A DNA stretch of 64,000 nucleotides from CAVSIS01 sp963814875. Lineage in GTDB: Bacteria; Acidobacteriota; Thermoanaerobaculia; Thermoanaerobaculales; Sulfomarinibacteraceae. Under the pieces are notes generated by a model. That model did no database searches. It was not told where the DNA came from and saw only the letters and a program-made list of their open reading frames with translations. Where the stretch lies: NCBI GenBank assembly GCA_963814875.1, contig CAWFFJ010000015.1, forward strand, positions 310,001-374,000, given 5' to 3'. Position numbers and translations under genes: made by a program. This document shows, in pieces, positions 54,163 to 62,602 of the stretch (position 1 is the first letter of the stretch; the number at the start of each line of letters is the position of its first letter).

Positions 54163-55203
54163 ATGGCCGAGAGAAAGAGCGCGAAGGCGAAGCAGTCCGA
54201 GCAGCCCCGGATTCAGGAGCACGCGCCCGAGCGCAAGCCGATCGCGGTCATCGCCTTCGGCGGCAACGCACTGCTGCGGCCCCAGGACCACGGCACTCAG
54301 GAGGAGCAGTTCACCCTGTCGTGGAAGGCGACCCGGTGGCTGGTCGAGATCATCCACCGCGGCTACGAGCTTGCGATCGTGCACGGCAACGGGCCCCAGG
54401 TCGGCAACATCATGATCCAGGTCGAGGAGGCGATCACCAAGATCCCGCCGCAGACGCTGGACGTGTGCGTCGCCCAGACCCAGGGCTCGATGGGCTACAT
54501 GCTCGCCAACCAGCTCCGCAACCGCTTCAACGAGGAACAGCTCGACAAGGAGATCGCGGCGGTGCTGTCGGAGGTCCTGGTCGACCGCGACGACCCGGCG
54601 TTCGAGAACCCGTCGAAGCCGGTCGGGCCCTACTTCACCTCCTACCGCGCCAACCTGCTGCAGCAAGAGCAGGGCTGGCAGATGGTCGAGGACGCCGGCC
54701 GCGGCTGGCGCAAGGTGGTCGCCTCGCCGCGCCCGCGGCGCATCCTCGGCACCCCGATGCTCAAGCGGATGGTCGAGGACGGCGTGGTCATCGTCGCCGG
54801 CGGCGGCGGCGGGATCCCGGTCTACAAGGACGTCGGGGGCTACTACCGCGGCGTCGAGGCGGTGATCGACAAGGACTACGTGGCCTCGATCCTCGCCCGC
54901 GAGCTCGAAGCCGATCTCTTCATCGTGCTTACCCAGGTGCCGATGGTGGCGGAGAACTTCGGCCGCCCCAACCAGCACTGGCTGCGCACCCTGCCGGTGG
55001 CCAGGGCGAAGGAGATGCTGGAGGCAAACCAGTTCCCGCCCGGCTCGATGGGGCCCAAGATCCGGGCCTCGATCGAGTTCGTCGAGGCGACCGGCAAGGA
55101 GGTCCTGATCACCAACGAGGAGAGCCTCAAGCGCGCCCTCGCGCGCCAGGCCGGCACCTTCATCGTGCCCGCGGGCGAGGTCGAGACCGCGCCACTGGCC
55201 TAG
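54163..55203 (+). CDS. arcC: Carbamate kinase
   Basis: 346 aa amino-acid-kinase fold; transfers phosphate between carbamoyl-P and ADP in arginine catabolism. Seen: IAFGGNALLRP, VHGNGPQVGNIM, AQTQGSMGYMLANQL, VAGGGGGIPVYKD, VEAVIDKDYVASILARELEAD, GSMGPKIRA. An N-terminal extension of ~25 polar residues (AERKSAKAKQSEQP) is unusual. ATG with GAGGAGG. Arginine deiminase (arcA) lies 5 kb on; no ornithine carbamoyltransferase gene is visible. Confidence 0.92.
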   Translation: MAERKSAKAKQSEQPRIQEHAPERKPIAVIAFGGNALLRPQDHGTQEEQFTLSWKATRWLVEIIHRGYELAIVHGNGPQVGNIMIQVEEAITKIPPQTLDVCVAQTQGSMGYMLANQLRNRFNEEQLDKEIAAVLSEVLVDRDDPAFENPSKPVGPYFTSYRANLLQQEQGWQMVEDAGRGWRKVVASPRPRRILGTPMLKRMVEDGVVIVAGGGGGIPVYKDVGGYYRGVEAVIDKDYVASILARELEADLFIVLTQVPMVAENFGRPNQHWLRTLPVARAKEMLEANQFPPGSMGPKIRASIEFVEATGKEVLITNEESLKRALARQAGTFIVPAGEVETAPLA

Positions 55204-55600
55204 CACGCTCGTTGCCTGGGATGTGCTGCACATCTTCGACACAGAGACGGTTCAGTGTATGAACGGGCCTGTATGCCTTACGTGCCTGGTCAGACCCACG
55301 GCAACACCACCACTGTGGGGGATCGCCCGCGGTGCCTCCCTGTTCACGATGCGCGCAGCGCATCAGAGTAGTGTGAGTGCCATGAGCCCCCAGTCGCTTC
55401 CCGAAGATCCCAGGGTCCCCCCCGGCCTCATATCCCACACGCTCCTGATGTGACCTGGGTCCCTTTCCTCCCTGTCCTCACTCAGACCTGCCTCACGCGT
55501 TCTCAGATGAGGCGACTCGCGAGTGCGATACTCTGGACACGTTCACATGTGTCCAGGCTGAGATCATCGGGACGTCGCCGTCATCTCAGGATGCATCGCG
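55204..55600. other. Intergenic stretch with no recognised gene
   Basis: About 400 bp between arcC and the propeller remnants. Contains a small palindrome GGACAC..GTGTCC near 55534-55553. No convincing coding sequence on either strand. Confidence 0.5.
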
Positions 55601-56889
55601 GTGGGGCCGGACATTGGGAGGCTCATGATGTCACGCGCAGCGGCCATAGTTGGAGAGGCCCTACTCGTAGCGAGTGCGGTGAGGCCCGGCCGGAAACCTC
55701 CTCAGGCTGCGAATCGGCGCCTGAGGTGCAATCTAGCGACTCATCCGGCCGACGGGAAGCTTCTTGAAGTAGAAGGACTACGGCACATCTGCGCTCCGGA
55801 CGGGCGCGTCTGGACGGTGGAAGACGCGGTGTAGTCGGCGAGGCTGACCGCCGTCGCTTCGGGTGCGGGGGTGCGGATCGCCGTCGGGGAAGAACTCACC
55901 GGACAGACGCCCCACGAGTATCGGACGGTTGTTCTGACCAGCGCGAACGGCGGCCGCTGGCGGGAGAGAGCACGCCTCCCAAGCGATGGAGAGATATGGT
56001 ACGACGCGGCCTTTGGAGCGGGACGCTTTATGGTGGTAGACGGGACCACCCGGATGCTCACCAGCATCGACGGCGAGTCCTGGCAGGTGGTCGAAAATGC
56101 CTTCGACGAAGAAGTCTCCGGCGCCACCTGGAATCTCGCGACCTCCTCGCGATTCTCGCTGCGCGGCGGTTCCCTGAGTGAGGACGGCGTGACCTGGCGC
56201 TCGGTCGGCCCGGCGCCATGGCACGCCGTCGCCACGCCGACGCCGTCCGTACTTGCGCGCCGGCTCGACGTCGGTTGGGATGGCAGCTAGTTCGTCGCCT
56301 TCGTGGGCGACACGCTATCGACCAGCGACGACGGCGGGAGCTGGACCGAGTAGAAACGGTTCGGCGACACCGCCGCGCCAGAGTGTGTCGTCTGCGCGCC
56401 CGACAATCCTCGCGATTCGGTCGACTTCGCTGACGGCGGGGTTCCCGCGTACCAGTGGCTGGAGGTCAGCAGCGATACCGGCCAGACCTGGTCGAACAGC
56501 TTCCGTACCACGACGTCACGACCTGGGCGCTGCAGGGTCTGCAGTGGTCAGGGAGCGGGTGGGTCGGGGTTGGAAACGCGGGCACCGTGCTGCTGAGTGA
56601 GGACGGCATGGAGTGGGCCTGCCCCCAAGGTGGCGCCTGCCGGGGCGACGAGTGGTGGTTCGAAACGGCGGTCGACGGCCCCGCCGGGCTGGTCGCGCTG
56701 GGTAGCTCCCTCTGGTACTCCTGGGCCGGGCTCGGGTGGCCTCCGAATCGCTTCCCAGGCGACCTGCTGGTCGTGCGTCGCTCACCCGGCGGCACCTGCT
56801 CCACCACCACGGTGTCGAGCGCCGAGGCTGAAGACCTCTCGCACCGCGCGCCGCAGCAGCCCGTTGATGTCGTGCTCGAGGCGAAGTGA
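55601..56889 (+). pseudogene. Remnant of a BNR/propeller-type secreted protein
   Basis: One frame reads through protein-like sequence (HICAPDGRVWTVEDAV, YRTVVLTSANGGRWRERA, MLTSIDGESWQVVENAF, LSTSDDGGSWTE, SSDTGQTWSNSF) interrupted by TAG at 55832, 56288 and 56351. It then shifts near 56510 into a frame with GVGNAGTVLLSEDGMEW and ends DVVLEAK at 56889. Repeats are of the 'S.DG..W' propeller kind. No intact start is seen; the 5' boundary is uncertain. Confidence 0.65.
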
Positions 56890-57902
56890 GCGTGAGGGCT
56901 GTGCGGCACGCGCTGCTTGGGATAGGCGACCGCTATGCGCATCCTGGGGTCAGGCCGACTTGTCGCCGACGGCGACCACACGGCCCGTCTCGATCAAGCA
57001 CCCGGACGGATATCTGCATGGTGATCGGAACGATGCGTAGAGAAGATAGGCAGGTCCTTGCGACCGAGGGCGGGCTTCTCGCCCTCGCGGCCGACGGCAC
57101 GGTGTTGCAGAGCAGCGATGCAAGCCAGTGGAGCGCGCTGCCTGGATCCGCCGGAGAGGACGTGCGGCAGATTGCCATGGGCGACGCTCGCCTGTTGGCG
57201 GTCGGTGCGTCCGGGTTGCTGCGGACGTTCTCCGAGGCAGAGGGCTGGGTGGACCGTACGGCCCCCGGGGTGGACGGCGATATGCTGTTGACGGGGGTCG
57301 CCTGGGATGGCAGGCAGTTCGCCGTCGTCGGCGTCCATCGGACCCTCGATACGCGGACTTGGACATACGATGAGGAGCCGCGCACGTTGGCCAGCCGCGA
57401 CGGTATCCACTGGACGCTCTTGCCATACCTCGGGCCGGCCCAGGGAGCCCTCGATCTTGAGAAGGTCTTCGCCACGTCGACGGGCTGCGTCGCCGTCGGC
57501 GAGAACCGCACCCTAGTCGAGGCGACCGACTTCGGCACCCTGCTCGAGCTCGATCCGCCGGTCGGGCGCATCCCCCTGCATCAGCCCGCCATGATCCAGG
57601 TCGGGATCGACGAAGCCCGCGACGAGCCGACCGTGGTGCTGATGGGCGCCTCGTCGGGCGCGATCCAGGTGCCGCGCCTGGTGACGATCCCGGCCGGGGC
57701 GACCTCGGTGGGGGTGCCCATCCGGGGCACGCGGGTCGAGGCCGGGGTCGAGATCCGGGCCGAGCTGTCGGACTCGATCGGCGGCGGGGTCGCGATCTCG
57801 CGGCTGTCGGTGGAAAGCAATGAGCCGCGGCGCCCAGGTGGGCGCAAGGCGGAGCCGGCCGGGGCGGCCGGCCATGGTGTGAGTCGCCCAGATCCGCGCT
57901 GA
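56886..57902 (+). pseudogene. Second propeller-type remnant
   Basis: From about 57050 the frame reads as a propeller (VLATEGGLLALAADGTVLQ, SSDASQWSALPG, TLASRDGIHWTLLPYL) followed by a beta-rich region (VTIPAGATSVGVPIRGTRVE) like a Calx-beta or similar module. The first ~50 codons do not look like protein and there is no signal peptide in frame, so it is probably a 5'-truncated or frame-broken gene related to the preceding remnant. Confidence 0.55.
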
Positions 57903-58051
57903 CCGCGCCTCGGTGGGCCACCACCGACTAAGCGGCCTTCTCGGCTATCCTGCGCAGGATGGCCGACGCATCGAGCGTAAACCGTCTCAGCAGGATGCCC
58001 AGGCTCGCGAACGAGGCCCTCGGGACACTCCCTCTCGGAGGTGCCTGAGCG

Positions 58052-59317
58052 GTGTCAGCGGCACTGTGGCTCTACCGGGCCCTGCTCTACGGACTGCTGC
58101 CGGTGGCGGCGCCGGCGCTGCTGCTGCGCGACCGCGCTTCGGGCAAGGCGCGGCCGCCGCTCGCGGATCGCCTCGCCCGCACCCTGCCCGAGGTCGAGCC
58201 AGGCGGCGTGTGGCTGCACGCAGTGTCGGTGGGTGAGGTCGAGATCGCGCGGCGCCTGGTCGAGGAGATTGAGGCCCGTGCCCCGAGCACGCCGATCCTG
58301 GTCACCGCAACCACCGCGACCGGGCTCGGGCTCGCCCGTCGCACCCTCGCCGGGCGGGCGGTGGTCCACCCCAGCCCGCTCGATATGATCGGGCCGGTCG
58401 GCCGTCTGCTCGACCGCGCCCGGCCGCGGGTGGTGGCGATCGTTGAGACCGAGCTGTGGCCCGAGCTCCTCCACCAGGCGCACCGGCGCGGTATCCGGAC
58501 CGTGGTGGTCAACGGCCGCCTCTCGGGGGGCTCCTTCGCGCGCTACCGCCGCGTGCGGTCGGTGCTCGCCCGGCTCCTGGCGCCGCTCGACAGGGTCCTC
58601 GCGCGCTCGGACGCCGACGCCGGGCGCTTCGTCGCGCTCGGCGTCCCCGAGGCGAAGGTCGAGGTCACCGGCAACGTCAAGTACGACCTCCGCCCGGCCG
58701 GCGAGGTGCTGCCCTGGGCGGAGGCGGCGACCGCGCTCGCGGCCGGACGCCCGGTGGTGGTGGCGGGCTCGACCATGGAGGGCGAGGAGGCGACGGTGCT
58801 CGACGCGTTGGCGGGCCGCGGCGCCTTCGTCGTGCTTGCCCCGCGCCATCCCGAGCGCTTCGAGGCGGTCGCCCGCGAGCTCGACGGCCGCGGCGTGTCG
58901 TGGGCCCGGCGCAGCCGCCTCGACGCGCCCCCGGCCTCTGCCGACCTGCTCCTGCTCGACACCATCGGCGAGCTTGGTCGCACCTTCCAGCTCGCGCGGG
59001 TGGCATTCATCGGCGGCTCGCTGGTGCCCACTGGCGGACACAACCCGCTCGAGCCGGCGGCGTGGAAGGTGCCGGTGGTGACCGGTCCCCACGTCGACAA
59101 CTTCCGCGAGGTCTACGCCGACCTGTTCGCTGCCGGGGGTGCGCGCGTGGTCCACGACGCCGACGAGCTCGGCGAGGCGGTCGGCGCCTGGCTCGCCGAT
59201 CCTGACGCCGCGCGGGCCGCCGGCGAGGCGGCGTTCGCGGTCCTCGAGTCCAACCGGGGCGCGGCCGGGCGGTCCGCCGAGGCGGTGCTCGCGCTCGCCG
59301 GCCGGAATGGACGATGA
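58052..59317 (+). CDS. waaA: 3-deoxy-D-manno-octulosonic acid (Kdo) transferase
   Basis: 421 aa. Adds Kdo to lipid IVA at the inner membrane. Seen: N-terminal hydrophobic anchor (LYRALLYGLLPVAAPALLL), LHAVSVGE with the proposed catalytic Glu, VETELWPELLHQ, VNGRLS, GNVKYD, APRHPERFE and FIGGSLVPTGGHNPLEPA. GTG with GGAGG upstream. Overlaps lpxK by 4 nt, a common pairing, and shows the cell makes LPS-type lipid A. Confidence 0.95.
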   Translation: MSAALWLYRALLYGLLPVAAPALLLRDRASGKARPPLADRLARTLPEVEPGGVWLHAVSVGEVEIARRLVEEIEARAPSTPILVTATTATGLGLARRTLAGRAVVHPSPLDMIGPVGRLLDRARPRVVAIVETELWPELLHQAHRRGIRTVVVNGRLSGGSFARYRRVRSVLARLLAPLDRVLARSDADAGRFVALGVPEAKVEVTGNVKYDLRPAGEVLPWAEAATALAAGRPVVVAGSTMEGEEATVLDALAGRGAFVVLAPRHPERFEAVARELDGRGVSWARRSRLDAPPASADLLLLDTIGELGRTFQLARVAFIGGSLVPTGGHNPLEPAAWKVPVVTGPHVDNFREVYADLFAAGGARVVHDADELGEAVGAWLADPDAARAAGEAAFAVLESNRGAAGRSAEAVLALAGRNGR

Positions 59318-60360
59318 CGGGGCGCGCTCTGCTGCTGCCGCTGGCTCCGGTGTGGACGGCGGCGGTCCGCCTGCGCCGCACCGCCTACCGGCGCGGGTGG
59401 GTGGCGACCACGCGGCTGCCGGTGGCGACCGTCTCGGTCGGCAACCTGACCTTCGGCGGTGCCGGCAAGACCCCGGTCGTGATGGCGCTGGTCCGCGACC
59501 TGGTGCGGCGCGGCCGGCGACCGGCGGTGCTCACCAGGGGCTATGGGCGAAGCGGGCGTGGGCCGTTGGTACTGCTCGGTCCCGATCCGCTGCCGTTGCC
59601 GGCGCAGGCGGGCGACGAACCGGTCGAGATGGCGCGCCGCCTGCCCGGAATTCCCGTGGTCGTCGACGTGGACCGTGCGCGCGGCGGCCTCGAGGCGCTG
59701 CGTCACGGGGCCGACATCCTGGTCCTCGACGACGCCTTCCAACACCTGCGCCTGGAGCGCGACCTCGACCTGGTGGTGGTCGACGCGGGCGACCCCTGGG
59801 GCGGCGGCCGGATGCCGCCGCTCGGTCGCCTCCGCGAACCGATGGATGGTCTCTCCCGGGCGTCGGCGGTGCTGGTCACCAAGCTCCAAGCGGACCCCGG
59901 GCCCGCCATCGAGGCCATCCGGGCGGAGGTCGCGCGGTGGGCGCCGCACGCCCCGGTACTCGGCTCGCGGCTGGTCCCGTCCCGCATTCGGACCCGCGAT
60001 GGCGGCGAACCCCCGGAGGTGCTCCGCAATCGCCGAGTCTTCGCGTTCGCCGGTATCGGCCGACCCGAAGGGTTCGCCGCCCTGCTTGGGGCGGCAGGCG
60101 CGGAGGTCGTTGGCCGGCGTTGGTTCGCAGACCACCACCGCACCACTGATACCGAGCTCGCCGAGGTCGTCGCTGAGGCCCGAGCCCGCGAGGCGGTCGC
60201 CGTCACCACCGCCAAGGACGCGGTCAAGCTACCGGCGGACGCCGAGATCTGGGTCGTCGAGGCCGAGGTCGAACCCCTGGCCGGCGATTGGGACACCCTG
60301 TGGCGCTTGCTCCCGGATCGGGCGGTCAGCCGATCGGATCGCGGACCAGCGGATGGGTGA
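59314..60360 (+). CDS. lpxK: Tetraacyldisaccharide 4'-kinase LpxK
   Basis: 348 aa. Phosphorylates the lipid A disaccharide at 4'. Seen: VSVGNLTFGGAGKTPVV with the P-loop GGAGKT, LTRGYGRSG, GDEPVEMA, ILDD-type VLDDAFQHLRLERDLDLVVVD, and a C-terminal FAGIGRPEGF and TTAKDAVKL. ATG overlaps the waaA stop (ATGA). Its 3' end overlaps arcA on the other strand by 35 bp. Confidence 0.95.
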   Translation: MTGRALLLPLAPVWTAAVRLRRTAYRRGWVATTRLPVATVSVGNLTFGGAGKTPVVMALVRDLVRRGRRPAVLTRGYGRSGRGPLVLLGPDPLPLPAQAGDEPVEMARRLPGIPVVVDVDRARGGLEALRHGADILVLDDAFQHLRLERDLDLVVVDAGDPWGGGRMPPLGRLREPMDGLSRASAVLVTKLQADPGPAIEAIRAEVARWAPHAPVLGSRLVPSRIRTRDGGEPPEVLRNRRVFAFAGIGRPEGFAALLGAAGAEVVGRRWFADHHRTTDTELAEVVAEARAREAVAVTTAKDAVKLPADAEIWVVEAEVEPLAGDWDTLWRLLPDRAVSRSDRGPADG

Positions 60361-61606
60361 GGCAGTGCGGCCCACCGCGGGCGCGCGAGAGCTCGTGTGA
60401 GGGCAACAGCAGGCACACCCGCTCGCCGGCGTCGAGATCGACCTCGTCGCGTCCGAGCAGCACGTCGTCCGCGTGGGCGATGCGGAATCCCCTGCGGTCG
60501 AGAGCGTCCGCAGTGGCGAGGTTGCGGTCATACAGCGTGATCACCCCGGGCGCCAAGGCGAAGGCGTTGGCTCCGTCGGTCCACTGCTCGCGCTGTTGGG
60601 ACATCGGGTCGTCGCCGCCGCAGGGGATGGGCTCGAGGTCGAGGCCGCGGGCCGCTAGCGCGGCGAGGAGGTCGCCGCGGTGCCGCGGCGTGAGGTCGCC
60701 CGCGGTGAGGTCGACCTCATAGGTCTCGGCGGTCTCGGCGGCGCCGGGCAGGACGACCTGCGGGAAGATCAGCGCCGCATCGCGGTCGGCCACGGTGAAG
60801 ACCGTGTCGAGGTGCATGTAGGCGCGGCGGTGCGGCAGGCGCACCACGAGCAGCCAGCGCGGGCCGTCGGGCAACGACGCCAGCGCCGCGGTCAACTGCT
60901 CCACGGCGACCTCGTTGGAGCGCTCGGAAAGACCCACCGCGACCACCTCGGGTGACAGCACGAGCACATCACCCCCCTCCAGGCGAGGGCGGTGGAGGCC
61001 GAGGAAGAGGGGCTGCTCCTGGGACGGCCGCAGCGGGTCGAGCACCACCGGGGCGTCGGCCAGATCGGGGTGAAAGCGAAACAGCAGCCGTGCCAGCAGC
61101 GCCTCGCGCCAGCGCGCCGTCGTCGCCATGGCGGAGAACACGACTCCGGAGCCGATCACCACTTGGGGGTCGCGTTGGAAGCACCAGTTGGGCAGCGGCG
61201 TGACGCCGAAGAGGTCGCCAGGTGCGACGCCCGCTATGCTGTGGTCACGGCGCAGACCGGTGACCACTGCCTCCGCGAGAGCCGGAGAGGACAGGGCGCG
61301 GAGGCTCTCGCGCACCGGGGCGGCGAGCTCGGTGGCGAGCAGCTCGAGCAGGCAGCAGCGCGCCGCCTCGGACTCGAGCACCTCGGCGAGTAGATCGCCG
61401 GGGTCCAGAACCTCGACCCCGAGCAGCTGGAGCAGCCGCTGCAGGCGGCGGTGCTCCTCGCGTGCGCTGTCGCCGAACAGGATGTCGTCGAACAGCAGCT
61501 CCTCCATCATCGCGGGGACCATGCGGTCCACCTCGGCGCCGGGCTCGTGGACCAGGACCCGGCGCAGGCGGCCGACCTCTGAGGTGACGCTGAGCATGCG
61601 CGGCAT
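60326..61606 (-). CDS. arcA: Arginine deiminase
   Basis: 426 aa, usual ~410. Hydrolyses arginine to citrulline and ammonia. Seen: VTSEVGRLRRVLVHEPGAE, FDDILFGDSAREEH, PNWCFQRDPQVVIG with FxRD, LEGGDVLVLSPE, YMHLDTVFT (HxD), and catalytic Cys in GGPHCLTHPLVRDP. All guanidino-enzyme catalytic residues are present. ATG at 61606 or 61597, no clear ribosome site. With arcC gives two of three ADI-pathway steps. Confidence 0.93.
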   Translation of the reverse strand: MPRMLSVTSEVGRLRRVLVHEPGAEVDRMVPAMMEELLFDDILFGDSAREEHRRLQRLLQLLGVEVLDPGDLLAEVLESEAARCCLLELLATELAAPVRESLRALSSPALAEAVVTGLRRDHSIAGVAPGDLFGVTPLPNWCFQRDPQVVIGSGVVFSAMATTARWREALLARLLFRFHPDLADAPVVLDPLRPSQEQPLFLGLHRPRLEGGDVLVLSPEVVAVGLSERSNEVAVEQLTAALASLPDGPRWLLVVRLPHRRAYMHLDTVFTVADRDAALIFPQVVLPGAAETAETYEVDLTAGDLTPRHRGDLLAALAARGLDLEPIPCGGDDPMSQQREQWTDGANAFALAPGVITLYDRNLATADALDRRGFRIAHADDVLLGRDEVDLDAGERVCLLLPSHELSRARGGPHCLTHPLVRDPIG

Positions 61607-61737
61607 GATAGCGCGCGAGGGAGTTGAACCACAGAGACACTGAGGCTCAGCGCGGGCTAGGCCCGCAACCCAAGAGCGCGAGAGGGCGGGCCGGAGCGCC
61701 GGTGCTGCCGGCTGTGAGCCACAGTCATCGGGCGCTC

Positions 61738-61934
61738 GAATCCGGGGGACGGGCGGCAGGCAGCCGGCGGCGGGGTCGGGTTCGGCATTCCGGCCGGCAA
61801 CGCCGTGGCCTCCCGATCCCGGCTTCCCGCGCCCTGCCGCCCGCAGCCTGATCCCGGTCCCGAACCCGAGGCAGAGGAAGCTCGGTAGGCGGTACGGGGT
61901 ACTGGGCCGAATCCGGGATCGGGCGGCAGGCAGC
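61738..61934. repeat. Direct-repeat motif GAATCCGGG...CGGGCGGCAGGCAGC, two copies
   Basis: Copies at 61738-61764 and 61909-61934, with an inverted version between. A solo AACCACAGAGACAC sequence lies at 61623-61648. The 517-bp gap 61607-62123 has no gene besides these repeats and the inverted repeat that follows. Confidence 0.65.
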
Positions 61935-61986
61935 GGGGAGCTTGCAACGGGCGGCGGGATCGGTGTCCAGGTGCCCCGTGTGGCCG

Positions 61987-62155
61987 GGCTGTCTGGACGG
62001 AGAGTGTGCTGGCTCAGCTGGAGTGAGTAGGCGACCGGCAATCGGCAGTCAAGGGCAGGCTCGCTCTGCTCACGGCCAGAGGCCGCCCCTGACAGCCGAC
62101 TGCCGGTCGCCTTGCGGGCAGGTATGAGCCAGCACACTCCCCCGTCCAGCCAGCC
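61987..62155. repeat. Long inverted repeat with ~65-bp arms overlapping a start codon
   Basis: Left arm 61987-62051, right arm 62090-62155, ~38 bp between. The outer ~30 bp (including AGTGTGCTGGCTCA) and inner ~22 bp (AGGCGACCGGCA..TCGGC) match closely; ~12 bp in the middle do not. The right arm contains the ATG of the four-helix-bundle gene at 62124, so an RNA read from upstream of the left arm would bury that start in a hairpin. Confidence 0.85.
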
Positions 62156-62522
62156 ACGAACCTCCCGCCGCAGCCTGCCTCGGGGCCGGGCCAAGCTGGT
62201 CGCCTTCGACCTCGCTGTCGAGCTTGCAGCCGCGATCGCCGAGCTGTCGCTGCCCCGCGGGCTCTCACATCTGCGGGACCACCTGGTTCGGGCCGCCGAC
62301 AATACTGCGTTGAGGCTCTCTGAGGCCAGTGGGCGGACTCTGGGGAACCGGTATCAGCATCTGGAAGCGGCCTATGCAGAAAACCAGGAAGTGCAGAGCG
62401 ATCTCGTCCTGATGCGAGCACGCGGTGTCGAGGTCCCCGGGGCGGTCCTCCATCACGCTGATCGCTTGGGCGGTCTGATCTACGGGCTACTGCGCGCGGA
62501 GCTGCGGGCAGCAGACGGGTGA
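62124..62522 (+). CDS. Four-helix-bundle protein (S23-type)
   Basis: 132 aa. After ~25 polar residues: KLVAFDLAVELAAAIAEL, GLSHLRDHLVRAADNTALRLSEASG and a C-terminal helix pair, the 23S-rRNA-intervening-sequence/four-helix-bundle (TIGR02436) pattern. Such proteins are small, common beside repeats, and of unknown function. ATG 62124 with GCAGGT upstream lies in the right arm of an inverted repeat. Confidence 0.82.
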   Translation: MSQHTPPSSQPRTSRRSLPRGRAKLVAFDLAVELAAAIAELSLPRGLSHLRDHLVRAADNTALRLSEASGRTLGNRYQHLEAAYAENQEVQSDLVLMRARGVEVPGAVLHHADRLGGLIYGLLRAELRAADG

Positions 62523-62540
62523 GGGCCGATCCCGAAGTGG

Positions 62541-62562
62541 TGGCTTGGTGTCTTGGTGGTAG
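62541..62562. repeat. Solo arm of the CACCAAGA-unit element
   Basis: CTTGGTGTCTTGGTGGTAG-type right arm alone, between the four-helix-bundle gene and purB. Confidence 0.7.
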
Positions 62563-62602
62563 TCCTTCCGCGGCGGCCCGGTATACTCCCGGCGGAGGCC
62601 AC

